This document shows, piece after piece, positions 25,024-33,021 of a stretch of DNA of 37,296 bases; the first letter of the stretch is position 1; each line of letters opens with the position of its first letter. The stretch is taken from positions 1 to 37,296 of the forward strand of contig JAVBKV010000061.1 in assembly GCA_031553885.1 (NCBI GenBank), read 5' to 3'. The notes below the pieces were generated by a model. That model ran no database searches. It had not been told where the DNA came from and was given only the letters and a program-made list of their open reading frames with translations. A program made the translations under genes and the position numbers. Source of the stretch: JAVBKV01 sp031553885. Lineage in GTDB: Bacteria; Bacteroidota; Bacteroidia; Bacteroidales; Azobacteroidaceae.

Positions 25024-26127
25024 CTATTTTTCCAGAAGAGCGACGGTACACCAGAGATAAGGTGCCTGTCCATGGTAATCACCGATATTACGGGGACGAT
25101 CATAGTAATACTGCTTGTCGTTCTTTTTATTCGTTCCGACGCAGACTTCCCTTACAGCTCCTTTTTCATTGATATAGGTGACTAAGGCCATCCATGCTTT
25201 TCGGGCAGCAGGTGCATATTCTTTGGCATCCAGCCATCCGTTTTTAACACCCATAATAAATGCGAAAGTGAACATGGCCGAACCGGATGTTTCTGCCCAA
25301 CAGTCGGGTTCGTCAATCAGTTGATTCCATATACCGCTTGGCTGTTGATAATTTTTCAAACTTTTCATCATCGTTTGATAACCTTCCAGGATGCGGGGAC
25401 GATTTTCATTATTTTTCGGTAAATACCGGAGTAGTTCGGCCATACCTGCAGCCATCCATCCGTTTCCCCGTCCCCAGTAATATGGAACATCCGGTGCATG
25501 ATAGAAGAGACCATTCGGACGTTGCAATGAATCCAGGTACATCACCATTTCTTTGGCTGCCCGGTCAATGTATTTCCGATCCTTGGTCACCTTATAGGCT
25601 TGGGTTTGTACAATAGTAATCATGTACATATCATCAATCCACAGGCGTGTTTGCCAGGAATATCCCTTCTCTGCCCATTCTTTTTCCTGAGGCTTCGCAT
25701 TTTCAGGAACTACCCATTGGGTATCCGCGTATGGCATACCCAACTCCCGGTACCGTTTTTCTTTTGTGATTTGATAGAGTTCCAAAGGCAAACTTCCGAA
25801 CATATTCAAATCGACATGATTCATAATGGGCAGAAATGCTTTTTCTGTTGTAAACAGAGGCTCAAATTTGTTTTGCAACAGTTTAAGAAGCTCTTTGTCT
25901 TTTGTTATTGAAGCGTACTTAAGAGACCCATTCCAATAAAATGTTTCCGGATAACTGATCCATTTCCCTGCATGAAGCGCATGTTTTGCATCTACAAAAC
26001 GGTATGCCAGACGTTTCCCTACTTCTTCAGGAGTATACCCCTGGGGAAAATCTTTCAGCATGCTTTTCTGAGCAACCAATAGCTGAAAAGAGAATAAAAA
26101 AGAGAATAAAAATATCTTTTTACACAT
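25024..26127 (-). CDS. GH105 unsaturated uronyl hydrolase (copy A)
   Basis: 367 aa with a signal peptide (MCKKIFLFSFLFSFQLLVAQ), so periplasmic. It is an (alpha/alpha)6 barrel of the YteR/YesR type that hydrates and releases a 4,5-unsaturated uronic acid from the end of lyase products. Key segments: NHVDLNMFGSL (possible first Asp), WIDDMYM (catalytic Asp region), HAPDVPYYWGRGNGW (substrate-binding His/Arg/Trp) and the TSGSAMF loop. It is the second gene of a tandem pair, 36 bp after copy B, and about three-quarters identical to it by eye with no gaps. Residues 47-65 are the most divergent block between the copies. It is probably under the LacI operator at 27314 through copy B. Confidence 0.93.
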   Translation of the reverse strand: MCKKIFLFSFLFSFQLLVAQKSMLKDFPQGYTPEEVGKRLAYRFVDAKHALHAGKWISYPETFYWNGSLKYASITKDKELLKLLQNKFEPLFTTEKAFLPIMNHVDLNMFGSLPLELYQITKEKRYRELGMPYADTQWVVPENAKPQEKEWAEKGYSWQTRLWIDDMYMITIVQTQAYKVTKDRKYIDRAAKEMVMYLDSLQRPNGLFYHAPDVPYYWGRGNGWMAAGMAELLRYLPKNNENRPRILEGYQTMMKSLKNYQQPSGIWNQLIDEPDCWAETSGSAMFTFAFIMGVKNGWLDAKEYAPAARKAWMALVTYINEKGAVREVCVGTNKKNDKQYYYDRPRNIGDYHGQAPYLWCTVALLEK

Positions 26128-26163
26128 AGTGAATTCTTTTATTTAGTTACCTGATTTCCTGAA

Positions 26164-27267
26164 TTATTTTTCCAACAGAGCGACCGTACACCAGAGATAG
26201 GGAGCCTGTCCATGAAAATCACCTGCCAGGCGCGGACGATCGTAATAGTATTGTTTATCATTCTTTTTACCCGTACCGATACAAACTTCCATTACATTAT
26301 TCCGTTCATCAATAAACGGAACCAAAGCCATCCATGCTTTCCGGGCTGCCGGAGCATATTCTTCAGCATTTAACCATCCCTGTTTGACCCCTGTAATAAA
26401 AGCATAGGTAAACATGGCCGATCCGGATGATTCTGCCCAACAGTCGGGTTCATCGATCAGTTGATTCCACACGCCGCTTGGCCGTTGATAATTTTTCAAA
26501 CTGTTCATCATGGTATGAAAACCTTTCATAATACGCGGACGATCTTTGTGATTTTGAGGTAGATAACGAAGCAGATCTGCCATGCCTACTGCCATCCAGC
26601 CATCTCCCCGTCCCCAGTAGTATGGAACATCCGGTGCATGATAGAAAAGGCCGTTCGGGCGTTGCAGCTCATCTAAGTAAAGGACCATTTCCTTTGCTGC
26701 CCGGTCGATGTATTTGGAATCGCCGGTTACTTTATACGCCTGGGTTTGTACGACGGTAATCATATACATATCGTCAATCCACATACGCGTCTGCCAGGTA
26801 TATCCCTTCTCCGCCCAGGCTTTTTCTTCGGGTTTTGCATTGGCCGGGACTTCCCACTGAGTATCGGCATAAGCCATTCCTAATTCCAGGTACCGTTTAT
26901 CATTTGTCAGTTGATAGAGTTCCAGAGCCAGGCTTCCAAACATATTAAAATCGACATGATTCATAGGGGGTAATAATGCTTTTTCCGTTGTAAAGAAGGG
27001 TTCGAATTTATCCTGTAAAAGTTTAAGGAGTTTCTGATCTTTTGTTATTGAAGCATACTTAAGAGCTCCGTTCCAGGTACATACTTCAGCATAATGAATC
27101 CATCTTCCACTATAGAGGTCATGCCTGTCGTCCACAAAATGATATGCCAGACGCTTACCTACCTCTTCAGGAGTATATCCCTGGGGAAAGTCTTTCAGTG
27201 TATTTTTTTGAGCAGCAAGCAGCTGAAAGGAGAAGAGGAACGATAACAATAATACGTTTTTACACAT
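26164..27267 (-). CDS. GH105 unsaturated uronyl hydrolase (copy B)
   Basis: 367 aa, exactly the length of copy A, with the same signal peptide type and motifs: NHVDFNMFGSL, WIDDMYM, HAPDVPYYWGRGDGW and SSGSAMF. It is the promoter-proximal copy: a complete promoter (TTTG, 19-bp spacer, TACGTTTG) lies about 67 bp upstream, and a palindrome matching the LacI operator overlaps the predicted transcription start. GH105 members act on unsaturated galacturonyl-rhamnose or glucuronyl ends; no polysaccharide lyase that would make the substrate is in the window. The Asn-to-Asp change in GRGDGW and the changed 47-65 block suggest a different substrate preference from copy A. Confidence 0.93.
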   Translation of the reverse strand: MCKNVLLLSFLFSFQLLAAQKNTLKDFPQGYTPEEVGKRLAYHFVDDRHDLYSGRWIHYAEVCTWNGALKYASITKDQKLLKLLQDKFEPFFTTEKALLPPMNHVDFNMFGSLALELYQLTNDKRYLELGMAYADTQWEVPANAKPEEKAWAEKGYTWQTRMWIDDMYMITVVQTQAYKVTGDSKYIDRAAKEMVLYLDELQRPNGLFYHAPDVPYYWGRGDGWMAVGMADLLRYLPQNHKDRPRIMKGFHTMMNSLKNYQRPSGVWNQLIDEPDCWAESSGSAMFTYAFITGVKQGWLNAEEYAPAARKAWMALVPFIDERNNVMEVCIGTGKKNDKQYYYDRPRLAGDFHGQAPYLWCTVALLEK

Positions 27268-27313
27268 AATGAGTTTTTTATTAATTAAACAATGTTGATC
27301 GGGTTAACACGAT

Positions 27314-27323
27314 TAACCGGTTA
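27314..27323. promoter_or_regulatory. LacI-type operator before GH105 pair
   Basis: TAACCGGTTA is a perfect 10-bp palindrome (longer context GATTAACCGGTTAG). It lies 10 bases downstream of the minus-strand -7 box and so covers the predicted transcription start of the GH105 pair. It matches the half-site pattern of the palindromes near lacI. Confidence 0.7.
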
Positions 27324-27333
27324 GTAAGGATTA

Positions 27334-27364
27334 CAAACGTAGGCAAAAATCATGATTTTTCAAA
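27334..27364 (-). promoter_or_regulatory. promoter of the GH105 pair
   Basis: On the minus strand a TTTG -33 box (27361-27364) is followed by a 19-base spacer and a TACGTTTG -7 box (27334-27341), a full match to the Bacteroidota promoter. The 27268-27568 intergenic region holds this promoter, the lacI promoter and their two operators, and no gene. Confidence 0.75.
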
Positions 27365-27476
27365 ATATTCAACTTTCCCAGGTTGCTACCCGGTATATTC
27401 AACTATCCAACTATCGGGATCAATTCCAGGTTTTATAATTCTGAATTTGTTAAATGATGTTAATTTTTAAAAGAAA

Positions 27477-27508
27477 TTGACAAGTATGAATATTTATTTA
27501 TAGTTTTG
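27477..27508 (+). promoter_or_regulatory. promoter of lacI
   Basis: A -7 box TAGTTTTG (27501-27508, TAnnTTTG) with a partial -33 box (ATTG) 21 bases upstream, 60 bases before the lacI start. Confidence 0.6.
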
Positions 27509-27510
27509 CC

Positions 27511-27520
27511 TAACTAGTTA
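27511..27520. promoter_or_regulatory. LacI-type operator before lacI
   Basis: TAACTAGTTA, a perfect 10-bp palindrome starting two bases after the lacI -7 box and therefore over the transcription start. Together with the site at 27314 it implies autoregulation. Confidence 0.7.
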
Positions 27521-27568
27521 AGTAAATCACTTTTGATCGTATCAAAAACTAGAAACAAAAAATAGGGA

Positions 27569-28588
27569 ATGAAACAAAAAGTTTCACTTGCTGATATTGC
27601 CGAAAAACTTAATCTGTCCAAGACAACTGTGTCCTGGGTACTCTCTGACCAGGGGGACAAAAAAGGGATAAGTGCTGCAACTCAAAAGAAAGTTTTTGAG
27701 TGTGCCGCAGAATTGAATTATGAACCCAACTACCTGGCCCGCAGCTTAAACACCGGTAATACAAAAACGATTGGTCTTATATTACCTTCCATCTCAGACG
27801 CATTTTATTCAAGTATGGCCAGGGAAATCGTACTTGAAGCCGAAAAATACGGCTATACATTAATGATGTGCAGTTCTGAATCTGAAATTGAACGGGAAGA
27901 AAAAATGATCCGGTCGTTCAAAACGAAACATGTGGACGGAATCATTCTGGCTCCTACCAAATATTCGAAGGTGGAAATTGAAAACCTGATCAGGGAAGGC
28001 TATCCGTTTGTACTTTTCGACCGCTATTTCGAAGAGTTGAGAACGAATTATGTGATTATCGAGAATGAGCAAAGTAGCTATGAGTTGGTGAAACACCTGA
28101 TAGCAAAAGGAAAGAAAAAAATAGCCATTATTACTGTGAATCCACACTTGAAAATTATGGACCTGCGATATAATGGATATGCAAGAGCGATGAGGGAAGC
28201 AAACCTGGAAATTAATCCGGATTTGTACGGAGCCGTACCATTTGCCGATTTTGAACGCAAACTTATCGATGTGTTTGATAAAATATACAAAGCGGTTCCT
28301 GATGTCGACGGATTTTTCTTTACATCGCATATTCTGGCTTTGGAAGCATTTAATTACTTTTTTGAAAGAAATATAGATATAGAAAGGGGCGAAGGATGGG
28401 CCGGTTTGCATAATACCCGGGCATTTGAGGTTATGGCTCCTGAAATGAGCGCGGCCATGATGCCTGTAGCTGATATGGGACGCAGTGCCGTCAGGTTATT
28501 AATCAATAATATAGAAGCTAAAAAAGAAGAAAATATTACTTTACAGCCTGAAGGACAGGTATTCCCCTGTTTGATGGAATTAAGGTGA
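27569..28588 (+). CDS. LacI-family transcriptional regulator
   Basis: 339 aa. The N-terminal HTH (SLADIAEKLNLSKTTVSWVL, about 5-24) and hinge helix region (EPNYLARSLNTG) are typical LacI features, followed by a periplasmic-binding-protein-like sugar-sensing domain (TIGLILPSISDAFYSSMAREI onward). The serine-threonine-threonine-valine-serine stretch in the recognition helix is the usual DNA contact. It probably represses transcription in the absence of a sugar effector. It lies between the divergent GH105 pair and the codirectional ROK-GH38-SIS-MFS operon, with matching palindromes at all three promoters, so it is the likely local regulator of both. The effector is unknown, probably a mono- or disaccharide or its phosphate. 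Confidence 0.95.
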   Translation: MKQKVSLADIAEKLNLSKTTVSWVLSDQGDKKGISAATQKKVFECAAELNYEPNYLARSLNTGNTKTIGLILPSISDAFYSSMAREIVLEAEKYGYTLMMCSSESEIEREEKMIRSFKTKHVDGIILAPTKYSKVEIENLIREGYPFVLFDRYFEELRTNYVIIENEQSSYELVKHLIAKGKKKIAIITVNPHLKIMDLRYNGYARAMREANLEINPDLYGAVPFADFERKLIDVFDKIYKAVPDVDGFFFTSHILALEAFNYFFERNIDIERGEGWAGLHNTRAFEVMAPEMSAAMMPVADMGRSAVRLLINNIEAKKEENITLQPEGQVFPCLMELR

Positions 28589-28602
28589 TTTTTTTATCAC
28601 CT
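28583..28602 (+). terminator. hairpin at the lacI stop codon
   Basis: AGGTGAT and ATCACCT form a perfect 7-bp stem around a T6 loop. The stop codon TGA lies inside the left arm. There is no T-tail, so it may be a weak terminator or an attenuating structure between lacI and the downstream operon. Confidence 0.4.
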
Positions 28603-28608
28603 CATAAC

Positions 28609-28620
28609 TTAACTGGTTAA
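28609..28620. promoter_or_regulatory. LacI-type operator upstream of ROK operon (site 1)
   Basis: TTAACTGGTTAA matches the pattern TTAACnnGTTAA; only the central two bases break the dyad. It is the distal site, about 200 bp before the ROK start. Confidence 0.6.
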
Positions 28621-28663
28621 ATGGGTGGTAGAAGTTACTGGAGTTATTTTTTTTAAAGCATTA

Positions 28664-28677
28664 CTTAACTAATTAAG
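28664..28677. promoter_or_regulatory. LacI-type operator upstream of ROK operon (site 2)
   Basis: CTTAACTAATTAAG is a 14-bp near-palindrome (12 of 14 symmetric), 44 bases after site 1. TATTTTTT at 28645-28652 could be the -7 box; its distance to this site is like that at the GH105 promoter. Two sites about 55 bp apart centre-to-centre could allow cooperative binding. Confidence 0.5.
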
Positions 28678-28724
28678 TTGAGTGGGACATAAGGAATAAA
28701 AGTGATCAGAATAGTATAAAATTA

Positions 28725-28786
28725 ATGAATATCGGATATTGGACGCATAGCAGGTCCGCGAAGCGGGCAAAACATTCGATAATCAT
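28725..28786 (+). repeat. structured leader element before ROK gene
   Basis: ATGAATATCG (28725-28734) pairs with CGATAATCAT (28777-28786) at 9 of 10 positions. Inside is a smaller GC-rich hairpin, GTCCGC-GAA-GCGGGC (one G-T pair). The element lies 38 bases before the ROK start in an otherwise AT-rich leader. It may be an RNA structure in the 5' leader or a small inserted palindromic repeat. Confidence 0.4.
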
Positions 28787-28823
28787 ATCATTTAAAATTT
28801 ATTAACGAAAAACATAAAAAGTC

Positions 28824-29795
28824 ATGGGAGTAAACATCATCGGATTGGATATTGGCGGTACCAAGTGTGCCGTAACCTACGGTATTAGTGAAACTGAAAG
28901 CATCAGAATAGTCGACAAAGTGATCTTTGCGACAACGAATGTTCAGGATACGATCGCTAATTTATTGAAAGAGACTGCCGGAATTATGAAGAAGAACGGG
29001 TTGGATTCTTCTAACACGGCAGCAATTGGAATTGCTTGCGGAGGGCCCTTGGATAGTAAAAAAGGTATCGTTATGTCTCCTCCTAACCTTTCGGATTGGG
29101 ACAATATTCCGATTGTGGACATAGTGACAACTGAATTTAATATTCCTGCACAATTACAAAATGATGCGAATGCCTGTGCTATCGCCGAATGGAAATTCGG
29201 AGCCGGACGTAAAAGCTCCAACATGGCGTTTCTCACCTACGGTACCGGATTAGGGGCCGGGATCATTATCAATGATAAGCTTTATACAGGTGCAAATGAT
29301 AATGCCGGGGAACTGGGACATATCCGTTTATCGGCATACGGTCCTGTCGGATACGGAAAAATGGGTTCTTTTGAAGGATTCTGCAGTGGGGGAGGAATTG
29401 CTCAGCTGGCGCGTGACTTCATTTATGAAAAAATACAAATGGGAGAAAAGGTGTCCTGGTGTCCCGCAGACCAGATTAATAAGGTGACTGCAAAAATGGT
29501 AGCAGAAGCTGCCTGGGCAGGCGATGAAATTGCGCTCGAGATTTATCGGACATCTGCTGTTTTTATGGGTAAAGGGCTTTCTATTTTAATTGATATTCTC
29601 AACCCGGAAGTCATTGTATTAGGTGGTATCTATACAAGAAATGAACAAATGCTACGGCCGATTATATTAGAAAACATAAAAAAGGAGGCACTGCCGTTAT
29701 CTGCCCAAGTGTGTGAGATTAAAAGCGCGGAATTAGGAGAGAATATCGGAGATTATGCGGCCTTATCTGTTGCAATCAATCTGTTAAATTCATAA
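28824..29795 (+). CDS. ROK-family sugar kinase
   Basis: 323 aa. The phosphate-binding motif LDIGGTKCAV (8-17) and the catalytic Asp114 in LQNDANACAI show an active ROK kinase that phosphorylates the terminal hydroxyl of an aldose. LTYGTGLGAGI (137-147) is the second ATP loop, and GELGHI (162-167) keeps the conserved His166. The usual zinc knuckle (CxCGxxGCxE) is replaced by GYGKMGSFEG, so it lacks the zinc-binding cysteines, as some ROK kinases do. No DNA-binding domain, so it is an enzyme rather than a regulator. It is the first gene of the operon; GH38 starts 24 bp downstream. The substrate is inferred to be mannose or a manno-configured heptose. Confidence 0.92.
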   Translation: MGVNIIGLDIGGTKCAVTYGISETESIRIVDKVIFATTNVQDTIANLLKETAGIMKKNGLDSSNTAAIGIACGGPLDSKKGIVMSPPNLSDWDNIPIVDIVTTEFNIPAQLQNDANACAIAEWKFGAGRKSSNMAFLTYGTGLGAGIIINDKLYTGANDNAGELGHIRLSAYGPVGYGKMGSFEGFCSGGGIAQLARDFIYEKIQMGEKVSWCPADQINKVTAKMVAEAAWAGDEIALEIYRTSAVFMGKGLSILIDILNPEVIVLGGIYTRNEQMLRPIILENIKKEALPLSAQVCEIKSAELGENIGDYAALSVAINLLNS

Positions 29796-29819
29796 TAAAC
29801 ACTTTAAATCAACAATATC

Positions 29820-32366
29820 ATGAGAAGAAAAGATGCGATTTCCCGCAGAAAATTTATTCAACATGCTGCTCTCGGAACAGCAGCCATTGCCCTGACCCCG
29901 TTTAATTCTATTTTGGGTCAGACATCACAATCCTTATGGCCGGCTCAGGCCAGTAAGTACACTTTTAAGATGATCGGTCACGGCCATATCGATCCGATCT
30001 GGCTCTGGCGATGGCCGGAAGGAGTGGCTGTTGTGTTAAGTACCTTCAGATCAGCGTTGGAACGCATGAAAGAAACACCGGGAATGATTTTCACCTGCAG
30101 CTCGGCATTATTCTATCAATGGGTTGCTGAAAATGATCCCCAGATGCTTGAAGAGGTTAAGAAGCGTATCAAGGAAGGTCGCTGGAATGTAGTCGGTGGC
30201 TGGTGGATTGAGCCGGACATGAATATACCTTGCGGTGAGGCCATGGTTCGGCAGGGGCTTTATGGTCAATTGACCATGCAGCGATTGTTGGGTGTAAGAT
30301 CAAAAATCGCATTTAATCCGGATTCTTTTGGTCATACGGGAACTCTTCCTCAGATAATCTCGAAACAAGGAATGGATAACTATGTTTTCATGCGTCCGGG
30401 CCCACACGAAAAAACAATCCCGGCAGATTTGTTCTGGTGGGAAGGAACAGATGGAACTAAGGTGTTGACTTATCGTATCCAGGATGCTTATAATGGTAAC
30501 AGGAGTGTAAGAGAGCGGATGACACCTGTACTTGATCGCTTGGAAAAAGAACCGATGAGCACATTCATGTTTTTCTATGGAGTGGGAGATCACGGAGGAG
30601 GACCTACCAAGGAAAATCTCCGGATGATCGAACAGATGAAAACAGAAGAAGGTGCTCCGAAAATGGAGTATAGCAGTGTAGATGAATATTTTGAAGAGAT
30701 ACGGAAAGATAAATCACTGAAGATCCCCGTAGTCAAGGATGATCTTCAACATCATGCCCCGGGATGTTATACTGCAGATGTTGTTATAAAGAAAGGCAAC
30801 CGCGTTTCGGAAGCAGCCCTTATCTGTGCCGAAAAGGTTACAGCCATCGGATCTATCATGTGGGGAAACTCTTACCCGAAAGATAAATTTACTTCAGCCT
30901 GGCAAAAGGTTTTGTTTTATCAATTTCATGACAGTTTAGCAGGTACTTCCTTGGTATCACACACCAAAGATGCGAGTAATGCCTATGGTTATGCACTGGA
31001 TATTGCCGACGAATCCACTAACATGGCTGTTCAGAAACTCGAATGGCAGATACCGGCCGAAGATCCGGATTCCAAATACATGGTTGTTTTCAATCCTCAT
31101 ACATGGGAGACAGAATCTAAAATCACGTATGAAGTAGGTTTCGGAGGCCTGGCTCAGGAAGTTTCCGTTACCGACGATGAAGGGAATCAGCTTCCTTATC
31201 AGTGGATCGTGGGTGAGGCCCAGACTTTTGGTACTCGTGGTATTACTTTCAAGGTAAAACTTCCGGCTATGGGTTATCGTCAGATTCGTATCAAGGTAGG
31301 TACTCCTCTTGCTATCGGTAATCCGGTCAAAGCAGAAGGAAATACAATGGAAAATGAATATTACAAAATTTCGTTTTCACGTAAGGGAACGTTAGGTATC
31401 CTGGATAAAAAGACAGGACATGAAGTTTTCACCAAAGGAATGAGCGGATGCCAGGCCATTGTTATTGAAGATACAAGCGATACCTGGAGTCATAAAATCG
31501 TGAATTTCGATAAGGAAGTAGGTTCTTTTGGTAATGCAAATATCCGTGTACTTGACAACGGACCATTGAAAGCAACAATCAGGACCATCAGTTCTTACGG
31601 AGATTCTACCTTGACCATTGATTGGACATTATATGCAGGCTCCAAAGAGATAGACGCTGCAGTAACCCTTGACTGGCACGAACGCTTGAAGATGCTGAAA
31701 TTCTCATTCCCGGTAGATGTGGAAAATCCGGTACCGAGTTATGAAGTTCCGTACGGATTCATGGTTAGAGAAGCAAATGGGGATGAAGATCCGGGACAAA
31801 GATGGGTTGACTTGACAGGAAAACAGGGATCGGATAAATACGGTCTTACAATTATCAATGATGCCAAATACGGCTATAGTGCTAAAGAGAATGACATGCG
31901 GGTTTCTATCACTCGTTCGGCAGTCTATGCGCATCATAATCCTGTTGTACTCGACACGGAAAAGGAATATGTCTGGATGGATCAGGGAATACAGACTTTC
32001 CGGATGAAACTCGTACCTCACCAGGGCAGTTGGCAGGAAGCCAATATAAGCCGGATAGCGGAAGAATTTATTTCTATACCTGTATGTATATATCAGGGGA
32101 TACATCCGGGGCACATGCCTAAGTCTGGTTCATTCATGTCTGTCGATGCTCCGAATGTAATCGTTACTTCAATAAAGAAGTCGGAATCAGGAGATGACCT
32201 GATTATTCGTTGTGTGGAGACAATAGGTAAAGGAACCGCAGCTACTCTCCGGTTACCGGTTAGTGGTCATCAATGGAAAGGGGATTTCAAAGCTTGTGAA
32301 ATCAAAACACTGAGATACAACGCCAAACGGGGTAGCTTTAAAGAAGTAAATCTGCTGGAAGAATAA
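29820..32366 (+). CDS. GH38 alpha-mannosidase, Tat-exported
   Basis: 848 aa. A twin-arginine signal (ISRRKFIQHAALGTAAIAL) predicts folded export to the periplasm. The GH38 domain starts HGHIDPIWLWRWPEG, with zinc ligands His56 and Asp58. The nucleophile Asp168 lies in FNPDSFGHTGTLPQI, and YQFHDSLAGTS carries the fourth zinc ligand region. The middle three-helix bundle and C-terminal beta-sandwich are full length. It should release alpha-linked mannose, or a manno-configured sugar, from an oligosaccharide. It is the second gene of the ROK-GH38-SIS-MFS operon. Many bacterial GH38 enzymes are cytoplasmic, so the Tat signal is notable. Confidence 0.93.
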   Translation: MRRKDAISRRKFIQHAALGTAAIALTPFNSILGQTSQSLWPAQASKYTFKMIGHGHIDPIWLWRWPEGVAVVLSTFRSALERMKETPGMIFTCSSALFYQWVAENDPQMLEEVKKRIKEGRWNVVGGWWIEPDMNIPCGEAMVRQGLYGQLTMQRLLGVRSKIAFNPDSFGHTGTLPQIISKQGMDNYVFMRPGPHEKTIPADLFWWEGTDGTKVLTYRIQDAYNGNRSVRERMTPVLDRLEKEPMSTFMFFYGVGDHGGGPTKENLRMIEQMKTEEGAPKMEYSSVDEYFEEIRKDKSLKIPVVKDDLQHHAPGCYTADVVIKKGNRVSEAALICAEKVTAIGSIMWGNSYPKDKFTSAWQKVLFYQFHDSLAGTSLVSHTKDASNAYGYALDIADESTNMAVQKLEWQIPAEDPDSKYMVVFNPHTWETESKITYEVGFGGLAQEVSVTDDEGNQLPYQWIVGEAQTFGTRGITFKVKLPAMGYRQIRIKVGTPLAIGNPVKAEGNTMENEYYKISFSRKGTLGILDKKTGHEVFTKGMSGCQAIVIEDTSDTWSHKIVNFDKEVGSFGNANIRVLDNGPLKATIRTISSYGDSTLTIDWTLYAGSKEIDAAVTLDWHERLKMLKFSFPVDVENPVPSYEVPYGFMVREANGDEDPGQRWVDLTGKQGSDKYGLTIINDAKYGYSAKENDMRVSITRSAVYAHHNPVVLDTEKEYVWMDQGIQTFRMKLVPHQGSWQEANISRIAEEFISIPVCIYQGIHPGHMPKSGSFMSVDAPNVIVTSIKKSESGDDLIIRCVETIGKGTAATLRLPVSGHQWKGDFKACEIKTLRYNAKRGSFKEVNLLEE

Positions 32367-32415
32367 TTTTCCGGAAAATACATTCAACAATATAATATCG
32401 TAAAAATAAGAATAT

Positions 32416-33009
32416 ATGATTGATAGTATAAAAAAGAGTCTGAATGAGGCTAATGCGACGATGCAGAAATTTATTTCGGATACTGCCGTCATCGAGTCGA
32501 TAGAGAAAGCGGCCTTATTAATGGCAGAATCATTACAGAAGGGAGGCAAAATTATTGCTTGTGGTAACGGAGGCTCCCTCTGTGATGCGACTCATTTTGC
32601 AGAGGAGCTGACCGGCCGGTTTCGTAAAAACCGTCGGCCGTTGCCCGCCTTGTCCATTAATGATCCGGGGCATATTACCTGTGTTGCTAACGATTTTGGT
32701 TTTGAATATATATTTTCAAAATATGTTGAGGCTCTTGGAGCTGAGAATGATATCTTGTTTGCTTTCAGTACAAGCGGGAATTCCGGCAATGTAATCCGGG
32801 CGGCAGAAGCTGCCATTCAAAAAGGGATGAAAGTGGTAGGGATGACCCGTAAGGGAGAAAATGCGCTTTCTAAAATAGCAGATATAGCTATTCAGGTCGA
32901 ACATGCCGCTTTTGCAGACCGGATACAGGAAATGCATATCCTGGCGGTACACATTATCGTTGAATGTATTGAAGAAAAATTAGGTCTTAATGATTGTTCC
33001 ATGTTATAA
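32416..33009 (+). CDS. gmhA: phosphoheptose isomerase-like SIS protein (GmhA type)
   Basis: 197 aa, a SIS-domain sugar isomerase. It follows E. coli GmhA closely along its length as I recall that sequence: GGKIIACGNGGS, CDATHFAEELTGRFRKNR, CVANDFGFEYIFSKYVEALG, STSGNSGNVI and FADRIQEMHILAVHI. Glu64 and His179 align with the catalytic Glu65 and His180. GmhA interconverts sedoheptulose 7-phosphate and D-glycero-manno-heptose 7-phosphate, normally the first step of heptose synthesis for LPS. Here it sits 49 bp after GH38 and 12 bp before MFS in a repressor-controlled catabolic operon. It may work backwards on imported heptose, or on mannose 6-phosphate. The family call is firm, the role inferred. 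Confidence 0.9.
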   Translation: MIDSIKKSLNEANATMQKFISDTAVIESIEKAALLMAESLQKGGKIIACGNGGSLCDATHFAEELTGRFRKNRRPLPALSINDPGHITCVANDFGFEYIFSKYVEALGAENDILFAFSTSGNSGNVIRAAEAAIQKGMKVVGMTRKGENALSKIADIAIQVEHAAFADRIQEMHILAVHIIVECIEEKLGLNDCSML

Positions 33010-33021
33010 AAGTAAAGTATT

